DNA from: CAZDVQ01 sp964508975
Lineage (GTDB): Bacteria; Bacteroidota; Bacteroidia; Chitinophagales; Saprospiraceae
Direction of reading: 5' to 3'
NCBI GenBank assembly: GCA_964508975.1
Contig: CAZDVQ010000013.1
Location: 25,251-89,250 of the forward strand
Length of the DNA: 64,000 bases
The notes beneath the pieces were generated by a model. It saw nothing but the letters and a program-made list of their open reading frames with translations, had not been told where the DNA came from and searched no databases. This document shows positions 8,735-17,472 of this stretch, piece after piece; the first letter of the stretch is position 1, and the number at the start of each line of letters is the position of its first letter. The position numbers and the translations under genes are program-made.

Positions 8735-10357
8735 CTATTCAATCACTAGGGCGCCATGGCTCAAATCCAGGTTATTCATCGGATTGAGTTTTACCCCTTT
8801 GATGTTTTGCTGCGCAAACAGGGCACTTTGATCATAGAATAAAAAAATGACGGGAGCTTCATCCACCAGGATTTGGTCCATCTGTACATATAAATCGTTG
8901 CGTTCTTTTTCGTCGATGCTACGCAGGGCACGCTCATATAAAGCATCGAATGTATCGTGTTTGAATTTGAAATAATTAGGTGGTGATGCATTTTTACCGT
9001 AGAAAAGGGCAAAATAATTCTCCGGGTCGGGGTAATCTGCTATCCACGAAGCACGGAACATGGCCAGTTGCTGTTTGTCGCGGAGGCTACGGAGTGTCCC
9101 AGGGTCGAGTACCTCCATGCTGCTTTTTACCCCGATGCGTTCCCATTGTTTCATGATGAAGGCACAGAGGTCGGCGTAATCGGCGTTGGTATGGAGTACT
9201 ATCACGGGCAGGTTTTTACCCTTAGGGAATCCTGCTTCAGCAAGGAGTGTTTTTGCTTTTTCCGGATTGTACGTATAACCTTTTACCGACCGTTGGTCGT
9301 AGCCCGGCATGCCAAGCGGGATAAAGCCATGCGCCGCCGGGATACCTACATTATTGCGCAGTGTTTTGAGCATTAAATCTTTATCAATGGCCCAATTCAG
9401 GGCTTGCCGCACCTTTTTATGGGCGAGGGGCGATTGCGGGTCTTGTTTAAAATCCATCAGTATACCCAGGTACTCGGTATTCAGGAAAGGTTGCTTGACG
9501 AAAGTATAAGGGCTGTTCGGCAGCAAAGTACCTTGTTTATCAAGGAGTTCATCTGTGTAGCTCGATTCCAGGCCGGTGAGCAGGTGTAGCTTCCCTTTTT
9601 TGAACTCGAAAAATGCCGTCTGACGATCTTTGATGAAGTAAAACCGAATACCAACGGGGTGGTTCTCATGCCGCATTCTGTAGGCATCATGGTAGCTTAA
9701 TATCAGGGTTTGCCCTTCTTCCCATACCTTTAAGTAAAATGGACCAGTACCAATGGGTTGTGTTCTGAAATTTTTCCCCAGCTTTTGGGCAAGGTCGGCG
9801 GGTACGACATAGCAGAACGGCGTGCTGAGTAGGCCGATAAGTGGCCGATATGCCTGCTTGAGGTGTATGACAAAAGTACTATCGTTCAATGCCTCGAACG
9901 GGAGGCTGTCCCGTACTTTATCTCGGAACACCCAAGCGCCCTTGGCCCCGAGCTCAGGGTCGAGCAAACGATCAAAACTGTAGCGCACATCGTTGGCGTT
10001 CAGGGCCCTGGTTTTGCTCGGGCCAAAGTCAGGGTGTGGGTGAAAATACACATCGTTCCTTAGTATAAAGGTATAATCGAGCCCATCGGGCGATACCGAC
10101 CAGCGTTTGGCCAATTTAGGCACCAGGTTCAGGCTGTCGTCTAGCCCTACAAGCCCTTCATATATTTGACTCACCGCGTTGATGTTGGCCATCGTAGATG
10201 CGAAAGCAGGGTCGAGCGAGGTAACGTTGGTGGTAGAGTTTATGCGGAGTACGAAGAGGGTGGGCTCTGTACGAGATTGACAGGCCGTTATCATGCACAC
10301 CGCACACAATAGGCTAAAAAAAAGGAATATCCGGGGCTGTACAGCTTGTTGTATCAT
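8735..10357 (-). CDS. ABC transporter substrate-binding lipoprotein, family 5 (peptide type)
   Basis: This 540-residue protein has a lipoprotein signal ending MITACQS, with the Cys about residue 26 as the lipid-anchor site. The family 5 extracellular solute-binding (DppA/OppA) pattern is clear: SLDPAFASTMANINAVSQIYEGL, in pieces no longer than shown, then LAKRWSVSPDGLDYTFILR, KVRQALNWAIDKD and AEAGFPKGKNLP. It should capture oligopeptides (or nickel/other small ligands) in the periplasm. No permease or ATPase gene is adjacent, so the transporter partners lie elsewhere. It ends two bases from the Rpn remnant, convergent with it. Confidence 0.88.
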   Translation of the reverse strand: MIQQAVQPRIFLFFSLLCAVCMITACQSRTEPTLFVLRINSTTNVTSLDPAFASTMANINAVSQIYEGLVGLDDSLNLVPKLAKRWSVSPDGLDYTFILRNDVYFHPHPDFGPSKTRALNANDVRYSFDRLLDPELGAKGAWVFRDKVRDSLPFEALNDSTFVIHLKQAYRPLIGLLSTPFCYVVPADLAQKLGKNFRTQPIGTGPFYLKVWEEGQTLILSYHDAYRMRHENHPVGIRFYFIKDRQTAFFEFKKGKLHLLTGLESSYTDELLDKQGTLLPNSPYTFVKQPFLNTEYLGILMDFKQDPQSPLAHKKVRQALNWAIDKDLMLKTLRNNVGIPAAHGFIPLGMPGYDQRSVKGYTYNPEKAKTLLAEAGFPKGKNLPVIVLHTNADYADLCAFIMKQWERIGVKSSMEVLDPGTLRSLRDKQQLAMFRASWIADYPDPENYFALFYGKNASPPNYFKFKHDTFDALYERALRSIDEKERNDLYVQMDQILVDEAPVIFLFYDQSALFAQQNIKGVKLNPMNNLDLSHGALVIE

Positions 10358-10376
10358 ATATATAGGTTGCCGATGC

Positions 10377-10384
10377 CAAAAGTA
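10377..10384 (-). promoter_or_regulatory. Candidate -7 box for the peptide-binding lipoprotein
   Basis: The complement reads TACTTTTG, matching TAnnTTTG, 19 bases before the ATG at 10357. No good -33 box is seen at standard spacing. Confidence 0.35.
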
Positions 10385-10434
10385 ATTGATTTAGGGCAAC
10401 CGAAATGCGCTTGCGGTGCTGTTTATTTTTTTTC

Positions 10435-10736
10435 TTTTTTGGGGCTTCCCCTCGGCTTCATGGCCTCGGGTCGCAGCTTTCCGGGTGCGCTGGACGCTTA
10501 GTGCGCGTTGCGCACCGGCCCTGGCGGGCCGCCCTCCAAGCTGCTAAGCCGGTATCGTTATCTGTATCGACATTACTTTTTTGTGAAATTAATTTTGCTA
10601 AGCTAGAAAACAGGTGTACAATAAGCGCGAGGTGCCCGGCGGGCGGGCCGCCAGGCCCGGTGCGCAACGCGCACTAAGCGATTAGCGCACCCAGAGGGGA
10701 CCGACCCGAGCAGCGCGAGGGACGCGCCCAAAAAAG
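10435..10736. repeat. Two-armed GC-rich hairpin element
   Basis: Outer ends are TTTTTTGGGG (left) and GCGCCCAAAAAA (right). The arms 10485-10534 and 10641-10690 are nearly perfect inverted repeats of about 50 bases, separated by a 106-base less GC-rich centre. The word AGCGATTAGCG is at 10677-10687. It sits between the divergent starts of the lipoprotein gene and mvaD and is the clearest two-armed copy in the window. Confidence 0.8.
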
Positions 10737-10841
10737 CATAAATGATGAAATGATGAAAAGAATAAACGATGAAAAGAATAAATGAGAAATGACCTTTTGG
10801 GTAGCTTGTGATGAACCTTTTACCATTTACAAGCATTTAAC

Positions 10842-10849
10842 TACCTTTG
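10842..10849 (+). promoter_or_regulatory. Candidate -7 box for mvaD
   Basis: TACCTTTG fits the TAnnTTTG consensus exactly and lies 20 bases before the ATG at 10870. No convincing -33 element is seen at the expected distance. Confidence 0.4.
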
Positions 10850-10869
10850 TCCCGTCAAATTACAGATCA

Positions 10870-11904
10870 ATGAGCCAAGAACAACGCGTAGGCTGGACCA
10901 GCCCCTCCAATATTGCCATCGTTAAATATTGGGGTAAATATGGAAGGCAATTGCCCCGTAACGCCTCTATCAGCTTCACGCTATCAGCAGCGCACACCAA
11001 AACCTGGGTGGCCTACCAGCCTAAAACCACGGCGGGTGTTTCTATCCAGTTTTTATTTGAAGGACAAGCCAACCCGGCGTTCCAAGCAAAACTTCAAGCC
11101 TTTTTGGAGAGCATCCTGCCCGAGATGCCATTTTTGAACGATTGGCACCTTGAAATCCATTCTGAAAACTCCTTCCCCCATTCTGCGGGCATTGCATCCT
11201 CTGCCTCGGCCATGAGCGCCTTGGCGCTTTGCCTTTGTGATATCGAACGCCAGTTGGGTATATTAGCACTTGATGATGCCGCATTTTTTCAACGGGCTTC
11301 CATCTTTGCACGATTAGGCTCAGGCTCAGCTTGCCGCTCGGTATACCCTGGCATGGCTGCCTGGGGCGAGTTAGCTGCTTTGCCAGGCTCTTCTAATGAG
11401 TACGCGGTGCCTTATGAAACGCATCCAGTTTTTAAAACCTTCCACGACGACATCATGATTGTCAGTCGCTCTGAAAAAAAAGTATCTAGCCGTGCCGGAC
11501 ATGGCTTGATGGAAGGCAATCCTTACGCGGCTACGCGTTATGCGCAGGCCAACCATAACCTGACCGAGCTGCTGGAAGTGCTGCAACAGGGCGATGTAAA
11601 CCGCTTCGGCGAGATTGCAGAAGATGAGGCCCTCACGCTCCACGCTTTGATGATGAGTTCTACGCCAAGTTTTATCTTGATGGAGCCCAACAGCCTGGAG
11701 GCCATTAAACGGGTGCGGGCATTCCGCGAGCGTACAGGACTTCCGCTGTATTTCACATTGGATGCAGGCCCAAACTTACACCTATTATACCCCGACAGTA
11801 TCGCTGCCGAGGTACAGCAGTTTGTGGACGAGTCCTTAATTGAATTGTGTCAAGACGGGCAATTAATCAGGGATAGGGTAGGGCATGGCCCCCGGAGGAT
11901 TTGA
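10870..11904 (+). CDS. mvaD: Diphosphomevalonate decarboxylase
   Basis: This 344-residue GHMP-fold enzyme begins MSQEQRVGWTSPSNIAIVKY followed by WGK, the signature N-terminus of mevalonate diphosphate decarboxylase. The ATP-binding loop is PHSAGIASSASAMSALALCL. GSGSACRSVYPG and FTLDAGPNLHLLYP are also typical. It converts mevalonate 5-diphosphate to isopentenyl diphosphate with ATP, giving C5 units for quinones and undecaprenyl lipids. The start at 10870 is chosen because the upstream frame (to 10789) overlaps the promoter. Together with the GHMP kinase at the left edge, it indicates a mevalonate rather than an MEP route. Confidence 0.93.
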   Translation: MSQEQRVGWTSPSNIAIVKYWGKYGRQLPRNASISFTLSAAHTKTWVAYQPKTTAGVSIQFLFEGQANPAFQAKLQAFLESILPEMPFLNDWHLEIHSENSFPHSAGIASSASAMSALALCLCDIERQLGILALDDAAFFQRASIFARLGSGSACRSVYPGMAAWGELAALPGSSNEYAVPYETHPVFKTFHDDIMIVSRSEKKVSSRAGHGLMEGNPYAATRYAQANHNLTELLEVLQQGDVNRFGEIAEDEALTLHALMMSSTPSFILMEPNSLEAIKRVRAFRERTGLPLYFTLDAGPNLHLLYPDSIAAEVQQFVDESLIELCQDGQLIRDRVGHGPRRI

Positions 11905-11975
11905 GCAAAATTTAGCTAAGTCAATTGTTCAATTGCTCGCTTATTCATTTTGTCAAAAAAAATATTTAAAGCTTC

Positions 11976-12007
11976 TTTGTTTTTCCGCGAAGAAGTTTCT
12001 ATCTTTG
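11976..12007 (+). promoter_or_regulatory. Promoter of the rpsL operon
   Basis: TTTG (11976-11979), a 20-base spacer and TATCTTTG (12000-12007) match both boxes of the Bacteroidota housekeeping sigma consensus. The leader to the rpsL ATG is about 125 bases. It contains a short inverted repeat around GCCTCACGGGGC, which could act in translational feedback, though that is only a guess. Confidence 0.62.
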
Positions 12008-12139
12008 CACCTGCAAAAAGAAGACCCACCTCTTTAAAGCATTGGATGCTAGGAGTTACATCGCTGAAAAACAGTTTTTTGCAATCGCCTCACGGGGCGA
12101 ATTTTTGTCTAAGTCAATTAAAGGTACAACGAAAGCAAT

Positions 12140-12553
12140 ATGCCAACTATCAACCAGTTAGTCCGTAAAGGACGCGAAGTGATCATCCAGAAGAGCAAAG
12201 CTCGTGCGCTGGATGCATGCCCACAACGTCGTGGTGTATGTACACGTGTTTACACAACTACTCCAAAGAAGCCTAACTCAGCGCTTCGTAAAGTAGCTAA
12301 GGTTCGTATCACCAACGGTACGGAAGTAATTTGCTACATCCCAGGTGAAGGTCACAACTTGCAAGAGCACTCAATCGTACTCGTACGTGGTGGTCGTGTA
12401 AAAGACTTACCTGGTGTACGTTACACCATCGTTCGTGGTGCCTTGGATACCGCAGGCGTAGCCAACCGTAAACAAGCGCGTTCACGCTATGGTGCTAAAC
12501 GTCCGAAACCAGGACAAGTAGCCGCACCAGTTAAAGGCGGTAAGAAGAAGTAA
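12140..12553 (+). CDS. rpsL: 30S ribosomal protein S12
   Basis: This 137-residue protein holds the decoding-centre loops PKKPNSALRKVAKV and GRVKDLPGVRY. The lysines at which streptomycin resistance arises are wild type (K in TPKKPN, K in VKDLPG). The aspartate in KDLPG is the usual methylthiolation site. The tail GAKRPKPGQVAAPVKGGKKK is slightly longer and more basic than in Escherichia coli. It is the first gene of the str cluster, followed 32 bases later by rpsG. Confidence 0.97.
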   Translation: MPTINQLVRKGREVIIQKSKARALDACPQRRGVCTRVYTTTPKKPNSALRKVAKVRITNGTEVICYIPGEGHNLQEHSIVLVRGGRVKDLPGVRYTIVRGALDTAGVANRKQARSRYGAKRPKPGQVAAPVKGGKKK

Positions 12554-12585
12554 TTTATTTTCCAATTAGATACTTTTAAAAACCA

Positions 12586-13059
12586 ATGAGAAAGCGTAAA
12601 CCAAAAGTAAGAACCCTGGCCGCGGACCCACGTTACAGTGATCCGTTGGTGACTCGTTTTGTCAACATGATGATGTATGATGGCAAAAAAGGAGCAGCCT
12701 TTGGCGTATTCTATGAAGCCATGGATATGGTCCAGGAGAAATCTGAAGAGGACGGTGGAGCCTACGAAACTTGGAAGCGTGCGTTGAACAACGTGATGCC
12801 ACAAGTTGAAGTTCGTTCACGTCGTATTGGTGGTGCTACTTTCCAAATCCCAACTGAAGTACGTCAAGACCGTCGTATTTCTTTGGCGATGAAGTGGCTC
12901 ATCAACTATGCACGCAAACGTGCAGGTAAAGGCGGTGCCGTTAAAATGGCCGCCGAAATCATGGCCGCTGCAAAAGGCGAAGGTGCCGCAGTTAAGAAAA
13001 AAGAAGATACACACAGAATGGCAGAAGCCAACCGCGCTTTCGCTCACTTCCGCGTTTAA
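12586..13059 (+). CDS. rpsG: 30S ribosomal protein S7
   Basis: This 157-residue protein begins MRKRKPKVRTLAADPRYSDP, and MKWLINYARKRAGKG matches the S7 core helices. It binds the 3' major domain of 16S rRNA and nucleates head assembly. In other bacteria S7 represses the str operon; no S7 target can be identified here by eye. A terminator-like hairpin and a GC-rich repeat arm follow the gene before fusA. Confidence 0.97.
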   Translation: MRKRKPKVRTLAADPRYSDPLVTRFVNMMMYDGKKGAAFGVFYEAMDMVQEKSEEDGGAYETWKRALNNVMPQVEVRSRRIGGATFQIPTEVRQDRRISLAMKWLINYARKRAGKGGAVKMAAEIMAAAKGEGAAVKKKEDTHRMAEANRAFAHFRV

Positions 13060-13060
13060 T

Positions 13061-13204
13061 TTTTTTTATTTGGGCGTGCCCCCGCATTTCCAAAAGCCCA
13101 GGACAAAGCCCTGGGCTTTTGTTGCGCGGGGTCGGGTGCTTCCGGGTTTCGCTTCGCTCATAGCTTCGCTACTGCCTACGGCAGCCCTCCAGCCCCCTCA
13201 CGCA
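13061..13204 (+). repeat. GC-rich hairpin element, left-type arm (rpsG-fusA gap)
   Basis: T-rich sequence then TTTGGGCGTGCCC opens the arm two bases after the rpsG stop. It includes TGCC-TAC-GGCA and GC-TTC-GC hairpins, plus the terminator-like stem at 13092-13120. This is the only family member inside the str/S10 region, and it separates fusA from rpsL-rpsG. Confidence 0.65.
13092..13122 (+). terminator. Hairpin after rpsG
   Basis: AAAAGCCCAGG pairs with CCTGGGCTTTT across a short loop (11-bp stem) and ends in TTTTGTTG. It could terminate or attenuate rpsL-rpsG transcripts before fusA. The U-run is short, so partial read-through is likely. Confidence 0.6.
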
Positions 13205-13251
13205 ACTCTATTCAAATCCCAATCAACAATCAATAAGCCACTTATCAAGTC

Positions 13252-15384
13252 ATGGCACAGACAGATCTCAAATATACCCGTAATATCGGTATCGCCGCGC
13301 ACATCGACGCAGGTAAAACAACTACTACTGAACGTATCCTTTACTACACCGGTGTAAACCACAAAATTGGTGAAGTACACGAAGGTGCTGCTACCATGGA
13401 CTGGATGGAGCAAGAGCAGGAGCGTGGTATCACCATTACTTCAGCTGCAACCAAAACCAGCTGGACTTGGAAAGACCATACTTACCCGGTAAACATTATC
13501 GATACACCTGGTCACGTAGACTTTACAGTTGAAGTAAACCGTTCTTTGCGTGTATTGGATGGCTTGGTATTCTTATTCTGTGCGGTAAGTGGTGTTGAGC
13601 CTCAGTCAGAAACTAACTGGCGTTTGGCTGATAACTACAAAGTTCCACGTATCTGTTTCGTAAACAAAATGGACCGTTCTGGTGCCGACTTCTTGAACGT
13701 GGTTAGCCAAGTTCGCACGATGTTGGGCTCTAACGCTATTCCACTACAAATCCCAATTGGTTCAGAAGATCAGTTCAAAGGTGTTGTTGACCTCGTGACC
13801 AACGAAGCTATCGTTTGGAACGAAGACGACAAAGGTATGACTTACAAAGTTATTGAAACCCCAGCTGACTTGGTTGACATCGTTGCGGAATACCGTACTC
13901 AGTTGGTGGAAAACATCGCTGAATTCGACGATAAACTATTAGAGAAATATTTCGAAGATCCAAATTCAATCACCATCGAGGAAATGCGTTCAGCTATCCG
14001 CGCTGCTGTTTGTGCACACAAATTCATCCCGATGATGTGTGGTTCTTCATTCAAAAATAAAGGTGTTCAAGCGGTATTGGATGCAGTTTGCGCTTATTTG
14101 CCTTCTCCGTTGGACGTTGAAGCCGTTAAAGGTACTCACCCTGACACTGATGCAGAAGAAATTCGTAAACCATCTGTTGACGAGCCGTTTGCAGCACTTG
14201 CGTTCAAAATTGCTACCGACCCATTCGTAGGCCGATTGGCGTTTATGCGTGTTTACTCAGGCGCTCTCGACGCTGGTTCTTATGTATTGAACACTCGTTC
14301 AGGCAACAAAGAACGTATCAGTCGTTTGTACCAGATGCATGCCAACAAACAACACCCTATTGATCGCGTTGAAGCGGGTGATATTGCTGCTGCAGTTGGT
14401 TTCAAAGATATTAAAACTGGTGATACCTTGTGTTCATTGGAAAAACCAATCGTACTTGAAAGTATGGTATTCCCTGAGCCTGTAATTGGTATCGCTATCG
14501 AGCCTAAGACTGCTAAAGACTTGGATAAACTCGGTATGTCTTTGGCTAAATTGTCTGAAGAGGATCCAACTTTCCGTGCACAATACGACGAGAATACTGG
14601 TCAAACAGTAATCAGTGGTATGGGCGAGCTTCACTTGGAAATCATCGTTGACCGTTTGTTGCGTGAGTTCAAGGTTGAAGTTAACCAAGGTGCACCTCAA
14701 GTAAATTACAAAGAAGCACTTACCCGTACAATCTCACACCGCGAGAAATTGAAAAAACAATCGGGTGGTTCTGGTCTTTTCGCTGATATGGAATTCGAAC
14801 TCGGCCCTGCTGACGAAGAGTTCTTGCAAAGTGAAGACTTCAAGTCTGGTAAGAAAAAACTTCAGTTCGAGTGGGCTATCGTTGGTGGTTCTATCGACAA
14901 GTCATACATGCCATCGGTAGTTAAAGGTTTCACAGAGATGATGTCAAACGGTGTTCTGGCCGGTTACAACATCGAGAGCATGAAAGTTAAAGTTTACGAT
15001 GGTTCTATGCACTCCGTGGACTCTAAGCCAATGGCATTCGAACTTTGTGCTAAAGAAGGTTTCCGCGAAGCTGCTAGCAAGTGTGCCCCAGTTATCATGG
15101 AGCCAATCATGAAAATGGAGGTTACTACCCCAGACGAGTACACAGGTGCCGTTATCGGTGACTTGAACCGTCGTCGTGGTTTACCAAAAGGCCAGGATAC
15201 ACGCAATGGTGCGACAATCATCAAAGCAGACGTTCCACTATCTGAAATGTTCGGTTATGTGACTCAATTACGTACCATTACATCAGGTCGTGCAAGTTCT
15301 ACTATGGAGTTTTCTCACTATACCCCAGTACCTCAAGGAATTTCTAAAGAAATTATTGAAAAAGCTAAGGGAAAAGTATCCTAG
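13252..15384 (+). CDS. fusA: Elongation factor G
   Basis: This 710-residue translational GTPase shows G1 AHIDAGKTTTTERIL, the switch I region with RGITITSAAT, G3 DTPGHVDF and G4 NKMD. Domains II-V follow (SGMGELHLEIIVDRLLREF, RRRGLPKGQ-type loop seen as LNRRRGLPKGQDTRNG). It catalyses translocation on the ribosome and, with RRF, recycling. The start MAQTDLKYTRNIGIAAH has no unusual extension. No tuf gene follows; rpsJ comes next, as is usual in this phylum. Confidence 0.97.
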   Translation: MAQTDLKYTRNIGIAAHIDAGKTTTTERILYYTGVNHKIGEVHEGAATMDWMEQEQERGITITSAATKTSWTWKDHTYPVNIIDTPGHVDFTVEVNRSLRVLDGLVFLFCAVSGVEPQSETNWRLADNYKVPRICFVNKMDRSGADFLNVVSQVRTMLGSNAIPLQIPIGSEDQFKGVVDLVTNEAIVWNEDDKGMTYKVIETPADLVDIVAEYRTQLVENIAEFDDKLLEKYFEDPNSITIEEMRSAIRAAVCAHKFIPMMCGSSFKNKGVQAVLDAVCAYLPSPLDVEAVKGTHPDTDAEEIRKPSVDEPFAALAFKIATDPFVGRLAFMRVYSGALDAGSYVLNTRSGNKERISRLYQMHANKQHPIDRVEAGDIAAAVGFKDIKTGDTLCSLEKPIVLESMVFPEPVIGIAIEPKTAKDLDKLGMSLAKLSEEDPTFRAQYDENTGQTVISGMGELHLEIIVDRLLREFKVEVNQGAPQVNYKEALTRTISHREKLKKQSGGSGLFADMEFELGPADEEFLQSEDFKSGKKKLQFEWAIVGGSIDKSYMPSVVKGFTEMMSNGVLAGYNIESMKVKVYDGSMHSVDSKPMAFELCAKEGFREAASKCAPVIMEPIMKMEVTTPDEYTGAVIGDLNRRRGLPKGQDTRNGATIIKADVPLSEMFGYVTQLRTITSGRASSTMEFSHYTPVPQGISKEIIEKAKGKVS

Positions 15385-15399
15385 TATTAAAATAATTAT

Positions 15400-15407
15400 T
15401 AATTTTG
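15400..15407 (+). promoter_or_regulatory. Candidate promoter -7 box for the S10 cluster
   Basis: TAATTTTG (consensus TAnnTTTG) lies between fusA and rpsJ, about 60 bases before the rpsJ ATG. It is followed by a possible leader hairpin (CCCC...GGGG, about 15411-15434). No -33 box is seen because that region overlaps the end of fusA. Confidence 0.42.
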
Positions 15408-15468
15408 CAGCCCCGCTTCGAAAGCAGGTGGGGATTAACTTGAAATACAACCCGCAATACGCTAAGGT

Positions 15469-15777
15469 ATGAATCAAAAAATTCGAATTAAACTTCGTTC
15501 TTACGACCACATGTTGGTAGACAAGTCAACGGAGAAAATCGTGAAAACAGTACGTAGTACTGGAGCTGTGGTAACAGGTCCGATTCCGCTACCAACCGAG
15601 AAGAAAATCTTCACTGTTCTGCGATCGCCCCACGTGAACAAAAAATCACGGGAGCAATTCCAGTTATCCACACACACAAGGATGATTGAGATCTACAGTT
15701 CTACTGCTAAAACAGTTAGTGCTTTGGAAAAACTCGAACTCCCATCTGGTGTGGATATCCAAGTGAAATTGATGTAA
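15469..15777 (+). CDS. rpsJ: 30S ribosomal protein S10
   Basis: This 102-residue protein shows KIRIKLRSYDHMLVDKSTEK and the loop SPHVNKKSREQF, the conserved tip inserted in the 30S head. The family is also called NusE because it joins NusB in antitermination. It opens the S10 cluster here and has a likely own promoter between fusA and itself. Confidence 0.97.
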   Translation: MNQKIRIKLRSYDHMLVDKSTEKIVKTVRSTGAVVTGPIPLPTEKKIFTVLRSPHVNKKSREQFQLSTHTRMIEIYSSTAKTVSALEKLELPSGVDIQVKLM

Positions 15778-15846
15778 TTCAGTTTGGATAGCATTTTTAA
15801 GGAAACAAGCCTGCAAAGGTTTTTTAATGTCTAAAATTGACTAACA

Positions 15847-16467
15847 GTGAAAGGTCTGATCGGTAAAAAAGTCGGCATGACCAGCATTTACACAGAGGCT
15901 GGTAACAATGTTGCCTGTACTGTCGTTGAAATGAACCCAAGTGTTGTGACGCAAGTCAAAACCAAGGATTCCGACGGTTACAGTGCTCTCCAAATTGCTT
16001 ATGGAGAGCGTAAAGAAAAGAACACGCCAAAGGCGCTCAAAGGCCACTTTGCGAAAGCAAAGACGACCCCAAAACATAAAGTTGTGGAGTTGCGTGACTT
16101 TGATATAAACAAAACTGTTGGGGACTCCCTAACGATTGAAGAAGTATTCCAAGCCGGAGATAAAGTTAAGGTTATTGGAACTTCTAAAGGTAAAGGTTTT
16201 CAAGGTGTTGTACGACGCCATGGATTTGCTGGTGTCGGTGAGGCAACTCACGGTCAGCATAACCGTACCCGTCACCCAGGTTCTATTGGACAATGTTCTT
16301 ACCCGGCGAAAGTATTCAAGGGTATGAAGATGGGCGGCCGTATGGGTGGTGTTCGTGTCACCGTAGCGGGTCTTGAAGTTATCAAGATTTTGCCTGAGAG
16401 AAACTTATTGATCATCAAAGGAGCCTTACCAGGATTTAATGGTTCCTACGTAATCGTGAGGAAATAA
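15847..16467 (+). CDS. rplC: 50S ribosomal protein L3
   Basis: This 206-residue protein uses a GTG start (MKGLIGKKVGMTSIYTEAG). KGFQGVVRRHGFAG and the long loop GQHNRTRHPGSIGQCSYPAK reach the peptidyl-transferase region. The conserved Gln that PrmB methylates in other bacteria would be in the GSIGQ segment. It is an early 23S-binding assembly protein. rplD follows after three bases. Confidence 0.96.
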   Translation: MKGLIGKKVGMTSIYTEAGNNVACTVVEMNPSVVTQVKTKDSDGYSALQIAYGERKEKNTPKALKGHFAKAKTTPKHKVVELRDFDINKTVGDSLTIEEVFQAGDKVKVIGTSKGKGFQGVVRRHGFAGVGEATHGQHNRTRHPGSIGQCSYPAKVFKGMKMGGRMGGVRVTVAGLEVIKILPERNLLIIKGALPGFNGSYVIVRK

Positions 16468-16470
16468 GCC

Positions 16471-17097
16471 ATGCAACTCGAAGTATTAAACATCAATGGA
16501 AATGCAACTGGAAAGAAAGTAGATCTTCCAGAAGGCATATTCGGTATCGAACCGAACGATCACGTGCTATACTTGGCCGTTAAAGCATATCTTGCTAACC
16601 AACGCCAAGGAACACACAAAGCAAAACAGCGTAACGAAATCGCTGGTTCTACTCGCAAACTACACAAGCAAAAAGGTACTGGTGGATCTCGTAAGGGTAG
16701 CATCAAAAACCCATTGTATCATGGTGGTGGTCGTGTTCACGGCCCACAACCACGTGACTACTCTGAGAAGATGAACAAAAAGGTTAAATCTTTGGCTCGT
16801 CGCTCTGCTTTGTCTGTGAAAATGCGTGAAGGTGCAATTATTGTTGTGGAGGATTTCTCATTTGACGCTCCAAAAACAAGTGCCTACGTGAATGTCTTGA
16901 GCAAATTGAAAATTGCTGAAAAGAAATCACTTTTGCTTACAGGCCAACATGATAACAGCGTTTACTTGTCAAGCCGCAACATTCCAACAGCTCAGGTTGT
17001 ACTTGCTCAGAATTTTAACACATACGATGTGCTTAACGCAAATTTCGTGGTATTAACTGAGACTGCGCTTGAGAACATTAAGAACCAATTGGCTTAA
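16471..17097 (+). CDS. rplD: 50S ribosomal protein L4
   Basis: This 208-residue protein has the extended exit-tunnel loop KQKGTGGSRKGSIKNPLYHG and the globular end typical of the family. In Escherichia coli L4 represses the S10 operon by transcription attenuation and translation block; whether that holds here is not visible. It is tightly coupled to rplC. Confidence 0.96.
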   Translation: MQLEVLNINGNATGKKVDLPEGIFGIEPNDHVLYLAVKAYLANQRQGTHKAKQRNEIAGSTRKLHKQKGTGGSRKGSIKNPLYHGGGRVHGPQPRDYSEKMNKKVKSLARRSALSVKMREGAIIVVEDFSFDAPKTSAYVNVLSKLKIAEKKSLLLTGQHDNSVYLSSRNIPTAQVVLAQNFNTYDVLNANFVVLTETALENIKNQLA

Positions 17098-17124
17098 TTC
17101 ATTAGCCTGTAAAATCAAGTAATC

Positions 17125-17424
17125 ATGGCCAAGACAATTCTAATCAAGCCTTACATCACGGAGAAGTCTTCGAAGTTGATGGACAAAGATGCTCGCTACA
17201 CTTTTGTAGTAGATAAATCTGCCAACAAAATTGAAATCAAGAAAGCCGTTGAAACCAAATACAACGTTAATGTTGCCGCGGTGAATACCCTTCGTGTTCC
17301 TTCTAAAACTAAGAATACGTTCCGTAACGGTCGTTTCACAGAAGGCCGTAAATCTGGTTTCAAGAAAGCAATCATCACTTTAGCAGTTGGCGAGTTTATC
17401 GACATCTACGGAAGCGGCGAATAG
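17125..17424 (+). CDS. rplW: 50S ribosomal protein L23
   Basis: This 99-residue protein has IKPYITEKSSKLMDKDARYT and IKKAVETKYNVNVAAVNTL as family hallmarks. It lies at the tunnel exit, where it contacts trigger factor and the signal recognition particle. It is 27 bases after rplD. Confidence 0.96.
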   Translation: MAKTILIKPYITEKSSKLMDKDARYTFVVDKSANKIEIKKAVETKYNVNVAAVNTLRVPSKTKNTFRNGRFTEGRKSGFKKAIITLAVGEFIDIYGSGE

Positions 17425-17472
17425 TATTAAATCATTATTATAGTTAACGGAACTGATAAATTCGTTTAAAAA

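Noticed and set aside
11950..12168. Open frame over the rpsL promoter and leader
   Set aside because: It overlaps the promoter boxes and the rpsL start in another frame and has no similarity to a known leader peptide.
15385..15468. Expected tuf gene between fusA and rpsJ
   Set aside because: Only 84 bases are present; there is no trace of tuf, consistent with its location elsewhere in this phylum.
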